Assembly: GCA_965232815.1 (NCBI GenBank)
Contig: OZ247427.1
Span: 3,534,001 to 3,598,000, forward strand
Length of the DNA stretch: 64,000 nt
Direction of reading: 5' to 3'
Source of the DNA: Bin87 sp026710825
GTDB taxonomy: Bacteria; Chloroflexota; Dehalococcoidia; Lucifugimonadales; UBA3495
The notes under the pieces are model-generated. The model did not search any database. It was not told the origin of the DNA and worked only from the letters and a program-made list of their open reading frames with translations. The position numbers were made by a program, and so were the translations under genes. Below are positions 26,804-34,968 of the stretch, in pieces; the stretch's first letter is position 1; each line of letters begins with the position of its first letter.

Positions 26804-27029
26804 CACTAATTTTTCGATACCCGATTTTGACTAGGCGCGATTACCCCGCGCGCGAACTATGAAACAAGGCACACTTTCGGTCAAAGTCTGCCATTTTCCA
26901 TGGCCTCGGGCTGGGAACCGGGTGAATTCTAGCGTCAAAGCAAGGACAGCACCCATCCAACGTGGCCGACTTCGCATAGGAGGTCGGCCTTCGTCAAAGT
27001 CCGTGGAATATGGCCACCCGCCAACTCCC

Positions 27030-27335
27030 CTAATCGCTCGACGCCCGACCAGGTGGACTGGCTGCTGGGCATCATACCCTCCAGCCAGCCGTGGCTTTTC
27101 ACGCCGCTGCTGTTGCGCACAGAATTGCGCCAGGCCGAGGCACTGAACCTCTAATGGCTTGACCTGAACTTCTCCACCCCGGTGCCCACCGTGACGGTCA
27201 GTGAGGGGGAGGGTTGTCGGTCCCGCGTGTTGCCCCCTCATCGGCAGTTGGTCGAAGCGTTCTTGCCAATCCGCAAGGCAAAGCCTGGTGACCGCGTGTT
27301 CCCGTTTTCTGCACTGACACCGACCACCAGATCGC
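27030..27335 (+). pseudogene. Tyrosine recombinase fragment with internal stop
   Basis: One frame reads TPDQVDWLLGIIPSSQPWLF, then LLLRTELRQAEALNL, a TAA stop, WLDLNFSTPVPTVTVSEGEG and RVLPPHRQLVEAFL. This resembles the first catalytic region (TGLRxxEAL) and following strand of a phage-type integrase; the catalytic Arg-containing TELRQAEAL is still visible. The nonsense codon and missing C-terminus make it dead. Confidence 0.55.
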
Positions 27336-27698
27336 CGAGGTAGTCAAACTCAACAGCGACCTCTCGGGGGCGACATCAAACAGATCATCAAGCTGGCTGG
27401 CCTGTGGGCCGCGAACAGCGAACAGCCCGTTGACCTGGATGCCCTCCAGTTCGCTCGGCTGTTCATCCCCAACCGTGCAACCGCAGGCCAGCCCGGTGCG
27501 ATTGATCGGGCCTGGCCCCGCAATGGTACGGGCGCGACGCCAGGGTGCGTTTGTAGGGCTGCCCGGGGTACGAACGTACCTTGCCACGCCGTCGCCGCCC
27601 GGTAGATTGGTAGCGCTGGCCAGCATCGGCCCCAACGGATCACGGTCCCGGCCACCCAAGGCCGGAGATTGGAAAGCACGCAGCAAAGGAGAACGCAA
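27336..27698. other. Gap before the lipoprotein gene, no intact gene
   Basis: A short open stretch on the plus strand reads DIKQIIKLAGLWAANSEQPV and DALQFARLFIP, which looks like real former coding sequence, perhaps from an ATPase C-terminus, but it has no start or context. Nothing else is supportable. Confidence 0.35.
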
Positions 27699-28490
27699 AT
27701 GCGAATCCGCAAAACCGCCCTGGCATGGTCCACGACCCTCGCCATCATCGCCGGAACCGCGTTGATGGCGTGCGGGAGCGAGGCGCCGCCGGCAGAGAGT
27801 ACCGTTGATCCGACGGCGCAATCATCCGCTCCCACCGTGGCGCTTGCGGCCACGGCAACCCCGTCCGGCGGCGGCGCCCCGGGCCAGGAACCGGCGACGA
27901 AGGCTGCAACCAGCCCGCCGCCGGAGGCATCCGGATCGAGCGATCCCATACCGGCGCAGGCCACGGACATCCCGGAGCGTGTCAACGCCCCAACTGCTGA
28001 ACCGCCAGGGCCAACGTCTGCCGCCCCAACTGAACCGTCCGCGCCAACGGCTGCAGCGCCGACCCCGACCGGCGCCAGCATGGATCAGCAGGGCGGCGCG
28101 GGCGCGTCCACCCAGCCGCCAGGTATTTCCTCAGGGAACCTAGACGAGTACATCAAGAAGATGTGCGGTGAGTCCTCGACGCGGCCCTGGGAAAAAGGCG
28201 AATCCCTCAAGGAACTCTCCGATGGTCTGGGTTTCTTGAGCGAGGCAATGAGCGGGATACGGCCTCCGGCGAAGGTGTCCGCATGGCATGATGCCCGGAT
28301 TTCGTTAGCGGTGGCCATGAAAGAGACCATAGACGAGTACCTGGAAAACCCGGCTGGCCAGACCGAGGACGATTTTCTGGTTTCGATGTTCACAACCCTT
28401 TTGCCTGAATTTCAGCCTGTTCAACAGGCCATTGACGGCATGGACCCAGATACCCGAACTCGCATGGCCGAGGGCGGTTGCCTTGATTAA
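27699..28490 (+). CDS. Hypothetical lipoprotein with Ala/Pro/Thr-rich linker
   Basis: 263 residues from an ATG with AAGGAG about ten bases upstream. The N-terminus is a lipoprotein signal (TLAIIAGTALMAC, lipid-modified Cys about residue 26). A low-complexity Ala/Pro/Thr/Ser linker of about 115 residues follows. The C-terminal 115 residues are a compact, apparently helical domain (NLDEYIKKMCGESSTRPW, EKGESLKELSDGLGFLSEAM, FQPVQQAIDGMDPDTRTRM) with two cysteines. The linker style matches the substrate-binding lipoproteins elsewhere in the window. No binding or enzymatic motif is recognised; a surface-exposed role is inferred. Confidence 0.65.
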   Translation: MRIRKTALAWSTTLAIIAGTALMACGSEAPPAESTVDPTAQSSAPTVALAATATPSGGGAPGQEPATKAATSPPPEASGSSDPIPAQATDIPERVNAPTAEPPGPTSAAPTEPSAPTAAAPTPTGASMDQQGGAGASTQPPGISSGNLDEYIKKMCGESSTRPWEKGESLKELSDGLGFLSEAMSGIRPPAKVSAWHDARISLAVAMKETIDEYLENPAGQTEDDFLVSMFTTLLPEFQPVQQAIDGMDPDTRTRMAEGGCLD

Positions 28491-28734
28491 GGGTAGGCAG
28501 GCAGAGACTCCCGCCCCACGACAACCCTGGATAACCTAGCCGGTTCGGATAGGGCGATTCTGTGGATGGCGGACCACCGACCGTGAAAAGCGGCCCAATC
28601 CGGCGCAACTAAAACCCCGATTTTGTTGCGACATCGCCCTACTCCGGCCCTCACGCCAACTTGACCTCGGATCACCCAAGATGCCGAAAATCTCGGTTTT
28701 GCAACATTTGCTTTAGGAGAATTGTGCCGACGCC
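28491..28734. other. Intergenic region
   Basis: No gene is recognised in these 244 bases. An AGGAG lies at 28715-28719, 15 bases before the ATG of the recombinase gene, longer than normal spacing. Confidence 0.35.
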
Positions 28735-29376
28735 ATGACGACGCCGGAAAACACCGCGCCAACCACCGCCGTCCGCCGCCGCCGCGCCCGTGGCATCTAT
28801 CCCAGGGCCCCAGCCTGCCAACCCCAACGCAGGGAGCGGAAACTGCCCGTGTACCTGGACCAATCCGAGGTCAACGCCCTGATCGCGGCTGCGCCCAAGC
28901 CGCAGGCCAGGCTGCTTATGCTGGAACAATGGAGGGCCGGACTGCGCGTGTCCGGGGCCCTGGCCCTGGAGATCGCCGACCTGCATCTGAATTCCGACCG
29001 CCCCACGCTCACGGTGCGCAACGGCAAGGGGCGCGTGGACCGCGAGGTTCCGGTCCACGCGGAACTGCAGAACGCGGTCATCGCGGCCACGTCGTTCGGT
29101 TCGGTCCGGCAGGGCCGGTTGATCCAGGTGTCGCGTTCGACGGCCTGGAGGTGGGTTCAGGCCGCCGTGGGCCGCTGCGTCGAGGCGGGGCAGCTCCCCG
29201 CCTGCCGCAAAGTCGGGACCCACACGCTGCGCCACAGTTACGCCCGCCACCTGCTGCTGAACGGCGTCCCGATCAACTATCTGTCGGGTTGGCTGGGACA
29301 CGCCGACCTGGATACGACCCTGATCTATCTGAAACTCGTGCCCGATCCGGCGGGCAATCTGGCCTACGTTTCGTGA
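28735..29376 (+). CDS. Catalytic-domain-only tyrosine recombinase
   Basis: 213 residues, much shorter than typical integrases of 300-400. After a basic N-terminal tail of about 38 residues (including RRRRARG) the chain goes straight into the catalytic fold: QWRAGLRVSGALAL carries the first Arg, NGKGRVDREVPV the Lys, HTLRHSYARH the HxxR box, LGHADLDTT the second His and LIYLKL the nucleophilic Tyr. All catalytic residues are present, so it could be active, but the SAM-like core-binding domain is absent. It may need a partner protein or bind DNA through its basic tail. It is the only intact recombinase in this region. Confidence 0.8.
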   Translation: MTTPENTAPTTAVRRRRARGIYPRAPACQPQRRERKLPVYLDQSEVNALIAAAPKPQARLLMLEQWRAGLRVSGALALEIADLHLNSDRPTLTVRNGKGRVDREVPVHAELQNAVIAATSFGSVRQGRLIQVSRSTAWRWVQAAVGRCVEAGQLPACRKVGTHTLRHSYARHLLLNGVPINYLSGWLGHADLDTTLIYLKLVPDPAGNLAYVS

Positions 29377-29406
29377 CGTCTGTGCTGGAAAGGAGGAAAT
29401 AGATAC

Positions 29407-29916
29407 ATGGCATACGAAAACACGTCGAATAGCATCGGATCAAAAATCGGTCGCGGAATCCGCCGGACCTGGGACGCCTTAATTACGATGATTGTGCTGA
29501 CCGTCGTGGCGGTGGTCCTGTTTGGCATCGGTAGTTGCTTCGGCCTGCCGTCGCTGGTCCACCAACCCACCGCACACCAAATTTACGACAGTGAGTTCAC
29601 CATAGTGTCCCGACACGCTGTGCATCCGCTGGATCGGCTGATCCATGCCGGCGCGTCGTGCCCGGTGCTTTTCAGTGAGTTTATGACTCCGGAAGGAAGG
29701 AACATCGCAGCCGGCGTCCTGAACGAAAAAGGGAGTCGGATCGGCGGACCGGCAACACGGCGGGTCGAGGGAACGCGGATGATTTTTGAGAGCGCTGGCC
29801 TGGCGATGCCCCGGGACGCAATGCACAAAGCGGCGGCGATTCGCGCCGCGTACCGGGCGGACCAGGTTGATCTCGTCATACTGCGGCACCTGGTGGACAC
29901 GCGCTGTCCCGGGTGA
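29407..29916 (+). CDS. Hypothetical protein with one membrane segment
   Basis: 169 residues; AGGAGG lies ten bases before the ATG and 31 bp after the recombinase stop, so it is probably co-transcribed with it. A positively charged N-terminus is followed by one membrane segment (ALITMIVLTVVAVVLFGIGS) and a soluble domain of about 125 residues with the phrases YDSEFTIVSRHAVHPLDRLI and RRVEGTRMIFESAGL. No family is recognised. Its topology resembles the small anchored protein at 25.1-25.5 kb, although no clear sequence relation was seen. Confidence 0.55.
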   Translation: MAYENTSNSIGSKIGRGIRRTWDALITMIVLTVVAVVLFGIGSCFGLPSLVHQPTAHQIYDSEFTIVSRHAVHPLDRLIHAGASCPVLFSEFMTPEGRNIAAGVLNEKGSRIGGPATRRVEGTRMIFESAGLAMPRDAMHKAAAIRAAYRADQVDLVILRHLVDTRCPG

Positions 29917-30033
29917 CCGTCGCAACAACTTACGGCGCGAACATCGCATATAGCGGTAGCGCCTAACAAACGCGGCCCTGATCGGACCGCACACCACACC
30001 AAGACAACAATCAGCATCCGCAAGGAGTTTCCC

Positions 30034-30348
30034 GTGAAAGCAGGATTGGGCCGTTTGGTATTCGCCGACACTCGGTGTCGGCCCGGGCGTTATTGGGCAA
30101 CGATGCTTGCCCTGACGTTGGGAACCACGGTCGTCAACGTGGCGGCGCAAGCATCGTTGGAACCGTTACCCTCCGTCGCAATTGCGGTGGTGTGGGCGTT
30201 GGCAAGCGCCTACGTGTGGCTTTGCGTGTGCGCCGCCCGCTACCGGGACACAGGTTTCACCGGCTGGTGGGCGTTCGTGACGCTCATCCCTCTATTCGGT
30301 TGGCTGGAGGCCATCGCGTTGGGATTGCGGGAAACTCACGATGAATGA
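30034..30348 (+). CDS. DUF805-like small membrane protein
   Basis: 104 residues starting at GTG with AGGAG six bases upstream. It has three hydrophobic stretches; the last two flank ARYRDTGFTGWWAFVTLIP, matching the conserved RxxDTGxxGWW motif of DUF805 membrane proteins. These are widespread inner-membrane proteins of unknown function that often occur in phages and genomic islands. The start is well supported by the ribosome binding site. Confidence 0.7.
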   Translation: MKAGLGRLVFADTRCRPGRYWATMLALTLGTTVVNVAAQASLEPLPSVAIAVVWALASAYVWLCVCAARYRDTGFTGWWAFVTLIPLFGWLEAIALGLRETHDE

Positions 30349-30398
30349 CATCGCGCAAGGGCACGGCCAGCAACCTGATTCAGTGTCGCAAATTGTTG

Positions 30399-31059
30399 CT
30401 ACGCCGCCGACGCTGATCCCAAAGGCCACCTGTCCTGTATCACGTAGGTGACCCTGCCCTCCTGGCCGCGTTCGCTGGCGTACAGCGCAATCTCGTCGTA
30501 GGGCAACGCGCCGGACCTGCCGCTGGGTATGCCGCGCCAGAAATCGGCCATGGCGCGGCATTGGTCCGGGTTGTCCGTGGCGAAACGGCCCACGGTGACG
30601 TGCGGCAGGAACGCGAACCCGGGCGGGTCGAAACCCAGACACTCCACCGCGTGGTTGACGCTGGCCGGCAGCGCGGCCAATTCCTCCGTCGGTCCCAGGA
30701 CGCCGATCCAGGCCACCTTCGGGACCAAGCCCCCACGGTCAGGGAAGGTGTCGGGATCGCCCAGGCACAGGGAGAACGGCGCTGACTGCGCGGCGACCTC
30801 GCCCAGGGCCGCAGTCCACGGCGGGATGCGGTCCGCGTCCACCGACCCAGGAAACGCAGAGTGAGGTGGTAGTGGATGGTATCGAGGCCGGTGGAATGGA
30901 GAGGATGGCGGTGGCCAGCGCCGTCCGGCGCCCACGGCGCGGGTTCGCCGTCGCCGGAGGGGAAAGCGCGCCGGCCATCACCGCACTTTTCGCGGCCAGG
31001 TCGTTGGCCTGGCCGTCGTATATCTGCAGGGCCACGAAAAGTCGGTTGACGTGGGACAT
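30399..31059 (-). pseudogene. thpR: RNA 2',3'-cyclic phosphodiesterase (ThpR/LigT), frameshifted
   Basis: On the minus strand an ATG with GGAGA upstream starts MSHVNRLFVALQIYDGQAND, a typical ThpR N-terminus. The first HxTx motif (YHYHLTLRFLG) appears in a second frame, and the rest (VDADRIPPWTAALGEV and LPHVTVGRFAT, the second HxTx motif) in a third. At least two frameshifts therefore split the gene. The intact enzyme would hydrolyse 2',3'-cyclic phosphates on RNA. Either the gene is decaying in the island or the assembly has indels here. Confidence 0.7.
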
Positions 31060-31154
31060 TGCGTTTCTCCCGGGTACAGGCGATTTAGCGTCGCAACAAG
31101 TTGCTACGGTGTCGGCCAAGGTGGCGCCTAACAAGGGGATGGGCTGCCAATGGA

Positions 31155-31975
31155 TCACTCAAAGCAGGCCATTTCGTTCTCCGACATCACCTCCAGGAGA
31201 TTGCCCACGTCCCAGGTCGCAGTCAGGTCGGGATCATCGTGGAGGGTCGGCGTGAACGACGCGGCGCCGTGGTCGCGGATGGCCTGGGCGAATCGCTGTG
31301 CATCCTCGCCGCGCAGACGTATGCGGTCGGCGCGGGTGGTCCAGGTGCGCCACTGGACATCGACACTCTGGCCGGATACGTCGGTAGAGGCGTTCAACCA
31401 GCCTTGCGCTTCGCCGGACGGGTCGACGACCACCTGGTGGGCAAGGTCCCCGGGATACGCCAGATTAACCCTGGCGACGCGCCTGCCGTCCTCGTAGAGA
31501 ACGCAGGTGTATTGCTGGCCCATTTGGTCGGCGGCGTACTGCGTGCCCACAATGCCGTGCGCCTTCTGTTGAGGGTTGGCCTTGAGGGATGCGAACGATC
31601 GTTGTCCCCGCTGCCCTTTGCGTTCCACGAAGCGCAGGGTTTCAGCGATAGATGCCACGTCGGACCGGATTTCAGGCGCCACGCGGGTCTGCTGCTGCGC
31701 AAAGGCGTCGGCAGTCGGCGTGGGCGGCAACGTAGCAGTCGGCGCGGGCGGCAACGTACAGGACCCAGGCCGCCATGACCCGCGCCAGGGTCCGCTGAAA
31801 ACCCAGCCACCTGAATCCCGCCATGAACCGGACCACGGCACGGTCCGCCAACTCCAGCGCCAGCAGGGGCGGGATCGAGCAAAAGATAAAGGTGGCGGCG
31901 ATTCTGTACTTGACGCTGGATTGCACGGGCGAATGTGGGGGGCGACGGCGGCCTATCCAGCACATATCCACAAGA
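31155..31975 (-). pseudogene. Hypothetical membrane-anchored protein, probably frameshifted
   Basis: The C-terminal 185 residues lie in one frame (ASIAETLRFVERKGQRGQRS, QYTCVLYEDGRRVARVNLAY, TWDVGNLLEVMSENEM). The upstream coding signal, a membrane segment (IAATFIFCSIPPLLALELAD, then VMAAWVLYVAARAD), is in another frame that runs into it near 31.74 kb around repeated GTCGGCGCGGGCGGCAA-like units. A replication slip in that repeat would explain the break. Function is unknown. Confidence 0.45.
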
Positions 31976-32400
31976 CATTGCCCTTGCGCCGGTAGTCCGG
32001 ACCGAACATCGGAACGGCGACCGACATCAAGCGGTCAAACATTCTGGACGCCGTGGAGGAATGCCACGCTCCCAATTCATCCAGATTGAGGTTGGTGGTG
32101 ACGATGGTGATTGACTTCGCAGAATGGCGCTGGTCGATGATGTTGGCGATCCGTTCGTGCGCGCAATCGGTATCGCGTTGCATGCCAAAGTCGTCCAGGA
32201 TAAGAACGTCCGCCTGGCACAACTTATCTACCAATTAGTAGCGCCCTTCCCTGCCTTCCGAGCGATACGCCGAGCGCAGGCTGTCGAGCCGCCGGATCGT
32301 GGTCGAGAAATAAACCAGTTTACCCTGACCCAGCAGGCGGTATACGGCAGAGACGGCACAGTGCGTTTTGCCCGTTCCCACCGGTTCAACCGAATTTCCA
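31953..32400 (-). pseudogene. DnaC/IstB-like AAA+ ATPase, broken
   Basis: Successive minus-strand frames read EPVGTGKTHCAVSAVYRLL (Walker A), then KLVYFSTTIRRLDSLRSAY, a stop, and VDKLCQADVLILDDFGMQ (Walker B LDDFG), SITIVTTNLNLDELGAW and ASRMFDRLMSVAVPMFG. This is the DnaC helicase-loader or IstB-like ATPase family. The N-terminus is absent and a stop separates Walker A from Walker B. Together with the adjacent helix-turn-helix segment it looks like the replication or maintenance module of an integrative element. Confidence 0.65.
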
Positions 32401-32776
32401 ACGCGCCGTGGGGGACGCGCACGCCGCGGTCGCCCACCCTGATGGTGTTCAGAGCGCCCTCGCGGATTTCCTTGCGCACTGTGTCCGGATGTACCTTCAT
32501 GCGTGCGGCCACCTCGTCCACGGTGTAGCAGCGCAGGGGATCGTCGTCGATGGGCTGCAACCCCGCAACATCGCCTTCGTCGCACTGCAGTTCGCCTTCG
32601 GGCAGGCCCAGCGCCAATTCCAGCGCCTTCAGCATCTGGGTATCGCCGGCTCCAGAGCCGGCGAGGAACGCTACCAGCGCCTCAACACTCGCCCCGCACA
32701 ATCTCGCGAGGTACGGAATCGTGCGCTCTTCCTGAGCCAGCCTGCTCAGTACCTTCCGTCTGCCCATTGCGTCCAC
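32400..32776 (-). pseudogene. Excisionase-like helix-turn-helix protein, 3' end disrupted
   Basis: From an ATG at 32776 the chain runs RKVLSRLAQEERTIPYLARL, then an acidic linker, and a MerR/excisionase-type segment CYTVDEVAARMKVHPDTVRK, followed by RVGDRGVRVPHGALEIRLNRW. Beyond this the frame passes out of phase through the ATPase fragment, so the natural end is lost. HTH proteins of this type commonly control excision or replication of integrative elements, which suits its neighbours. Confidence 0.55.
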
Positions 32777-33066
32777 CTTCTCCGGAGAGCCATTGCCAAA
32801 ACCAATTTGGCTGTGGGTCTCGCCGCCTGTCAGATGGTCCGCATTATCGGGCCCGGCTATCGTCCCGGTTTACTGATAAGCCCGAGTCTACCGGAAGATA
32901 TGTGGCCGTGCCGGTTGGAGCAAGGATGAGAGGCGTGTAAATGAGGCTGCAGTGCGCTGGTGCCAATAGATTGGGACAGGCGCTGAGCTGGTCAGCGACG
33001 CCAATAGGAGGCTGAACCGCTGCCGGGCCGAATAGACCTGACGTTACGAGGTCACAGCAACGCCGG
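32777..33066. other. Intergenic region without recognised features
   Basis: About 290 bases between the helix-turn-helix gene and the ABC permease; no gene, RNA or terminator is supportable. Confidence 0.35.
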
Positions 33067-33972
33067 TCAGCCTCCCGGCCGGACGGTGCGGGGGTCGAGC
33101 AGGTCTCGCAGCCCGTCGCCCAGCAGGTTGAAACCCAGCACCGCGAGGAATATGGCCGCTCCCGGCAACAGCAGCAGGCGGGGCGCGGTTTGCAGGTGCG
33201 GCCGGGCGTCGTTCAACATCGCGCCCCACTCCGGCGTGGGCGGTTGAGCGCCCAGACCCAGGAAGCTGAGGCCGGCGATGCCCAGGATGATCCACCCCAC
33301 GTCCAGGGAGGCGATGACGATGATCGGCCCGAGGATGTTGGGCGCGATGTGGCGGAGGATGATGCGCAGGTTGCCGGCTCCGGCGGCCCGCGCCGCCGTC
33401 ACGTACTCCATCTGTCGAGCTCCCAGCGTGACACCGCGAATGATGCGGGCATGACCCACCCACCAGACCGCGCCGGCCGCCAGCAGCACGTTGAAGAGGC
33501 CGGGCCCCAGCGCACCGGCCACCGCCAGCGCCAGGATCAGCGAGGGAAATGCCAGGAGCAGATCCACCACCCCCATGAGCGCCGAGTCCAGCCAGCCCCC
33601 ATGGTATCCGGACAGCATCCCAACCGTCAGAGCGATGGTCATGCTGAGAGCCAGGGTGACGGCGGCGGCCAGCAGGGTCATGCGGGCTCCATGAACGACC
33701 CGGCTGAAGGTGTCGCGGCCCAGATGGTCGGTGCCCAGGATGTGTCCGGTGGACGGCGGGAGCAACCGGTCAGGCAGGTCGATGTCGGTGGGATCATCCA
33801 GCGGGAGCCACGGGGCCAACAACCCCGCCAGCAACAGCGACACCACCAGGAACAGCCCCAACGCGGTTCCCGGTTCCCGCAGCAGTGCGATCCATCGCAG
33901 TCGGCTGCGGGAACCACCGACGACGGATGTGACGGGGACACGTCCTCCGGAGCGCTGCGCCCCAAACGCCAT
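33067..33972 (-). CDS. Peptide/nickel-type ABC transporter permease (DppC/NikC family)
   Basis: 301 residues with a short cytoplasmic N-terminus, six predicted membrane segments and the BPD_transp_1 signature. The N-terminal OppC-like helix is GTALGLFLVVSLLLAGLLAP; then come HILGTDHLGRDTFSRVVHGA and the EAA-like loop EYVTAARAAGAGNLRIILRH. It is the inner-membrane partner of the DppB-type permease encoded six bases upstream. The operon begins with a binding protein and is controlled by a cobalamin riboswitch, so cobalt, nickel, corrinoid or a chelated metal is a plausible substrate. No ATPase genes are adjacent. Confidence 0.88.
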   Translation of the reverse strand: MAFGAQRSGGRVPVTSVVGGSRSRLRWIALLREPGTALGLFLVVSLLLAGLLAPWLPLDDPTDIDLPDRLLPPSTGHILGTDHLGRDTFSRVVHGARMTLLAAAVTLALSMTIALTVGMLSGYHGGWLDSALMGVVDLLLAFPSLILALAVAGALGPGLFNVLLAAGAVWWVGHARIIRGVTLGARQMEYVTAARAAGAGNLRIILRHIAPNILGPIIVIASLDVGWIILGIAGLSFLGLGAQPPTPEWGAMLNDARPHLQTAPRLLLLPGAAIFLAVLGFNLLGDGLRDLLDPRTVRPGG

Positions 33973-33978
33973 CGGCCG

Positions 33979-34926
33979 CTACATCCTGTCCCGACTGAAG
34001 CGCAGGCGCGGGTCAGCGATACGCAGGGCAACGTCGGCCGCCAGGTTGACCAGCAGCACCACCACCGCGATGTAGGTCACGAACCCCTGCACCACGGGGT
34101 AATCCCGGGTCAGGGCCGCGCCCACCATCAGCTGACCCAGACCAGGCCAGGTGAAGATGGTCTCCACGATGACGGCGCCGCTGAGCAGATAGCCGAGGTT
34201 GACCCCGGTGGCCCCGATAGCCGGCAGCATCGCGTTGCGCAAGGCATGCCGGAAGGCGACGGTTTGTTCAGCCAGTCCCTTGGCCCGCGCCGTTCGTATG
34301 TAATCCTGTCCCAGTGTTTCCAGCATGCTGGCCCGTATCAGCCGCATCAGTTGAGCCATCGGAGCCAGGGAGAGCGCGAAGGCCGGCAGCACGACCTGCG
34401 CAGCCGATCCGTAGCCGAGGGCCGGCAACCACGACAGTTTCACCGCGAACAGGATGATCAACCCGTAGGCCAGGGCGTACGAAGGAACCGCCGCGCCCAC
34501 CAACGCCGCCAGTCGCGCAATTGCGTCCACCGGGCCGCCGCGTCGCCGGGCCGACAGGATTCCCACGGGCACAGCGACCAGCAACGCCAGGGCCAGGGCG
34601 GCCGCCGTGAGCAGCGCCGTGGGGACGGTGCGGCTGGCGAGTTGACCGGCAACTGGCTGTTCGGTGACGTAGGATCGCCCCATATCACCCGCTAGGGCTT
34701 GCGACACCCAGCGAACGAATTGCACTGGTAAAGGAGCGTCCAGGCCCAGCTCAACGCGCATGGCCGACACCTCCGCCTGGCTGGGCAATTGGGCCGGGTT
34801 GCGCTGGCGCAGGACGATTTCGGCGGGATCGCCCGGCGCCAGGTTCAGCAGCGCGAAGCTGGCCGCCGAGATGCTCAGGAGCAGCAGCGGCAGCGTGACC
34901 AACCTTCGTACCAGGTATGCTCCCAC
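33979..34926 (-). CDS. Peptide/nickel-type ABC transporter permease (DppB/NikB family)
   Basis: 315 residues starting MGAYLVRRLVTLPLLLLSIS, the usual N-terminal membrane anchor of DppB-type permeases, with GDMGRSYVTEQPV and the EAA-like loop EYIR-equivalent QDYIRTARAKGLAEQTVAFR, followed by GATGVNLGYLLSGAVIVETI. It forms a heterodimer with the downstream DppC-type permease. It lies 42 bp after the binding-protein gene and six before the second permease, clearly one operon. Confidence 0.88.
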   Translation of the reverse strand: MGAYLVRRLVTLPLLLLSISAASFALLNLAPGDPAEIVLRQRNPAQLPSQAEVSAMRVELGLDAPLPVQFVRWVSQALAGDMGRSYVTEQPVAGQLASRTVPTALLTAAALALALLVAVPVGILSARRRGGPVDAIARLAALVGAAVPSYALAYGLIILFAVKLSWLPALGYGSAAQVVLPAFALSLAPMAQLMRLIRASMLETLGQDYIRTARAKGLAEQTVAFRHALRNAMLPAIGATGVNLGYLLSGAVIVETIFTWPGLGQLMVGAALTRDYPVVQGFVTYIAVVVLLVNLAADVALRIADPRLRFSRDRM

Positions 34927-34968
34927 CCTGGGGAACCTATACCTGCACTCGTTATCCCACTACCTAGC

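Noticed and set aside
33190..34695. 501-residue open frame on the plus strand across the permease genes
   Set aside because: Gln/His/Arg-rich translation typical of the antisense of membrane-protein genes; the minus-strand permeases are clear.
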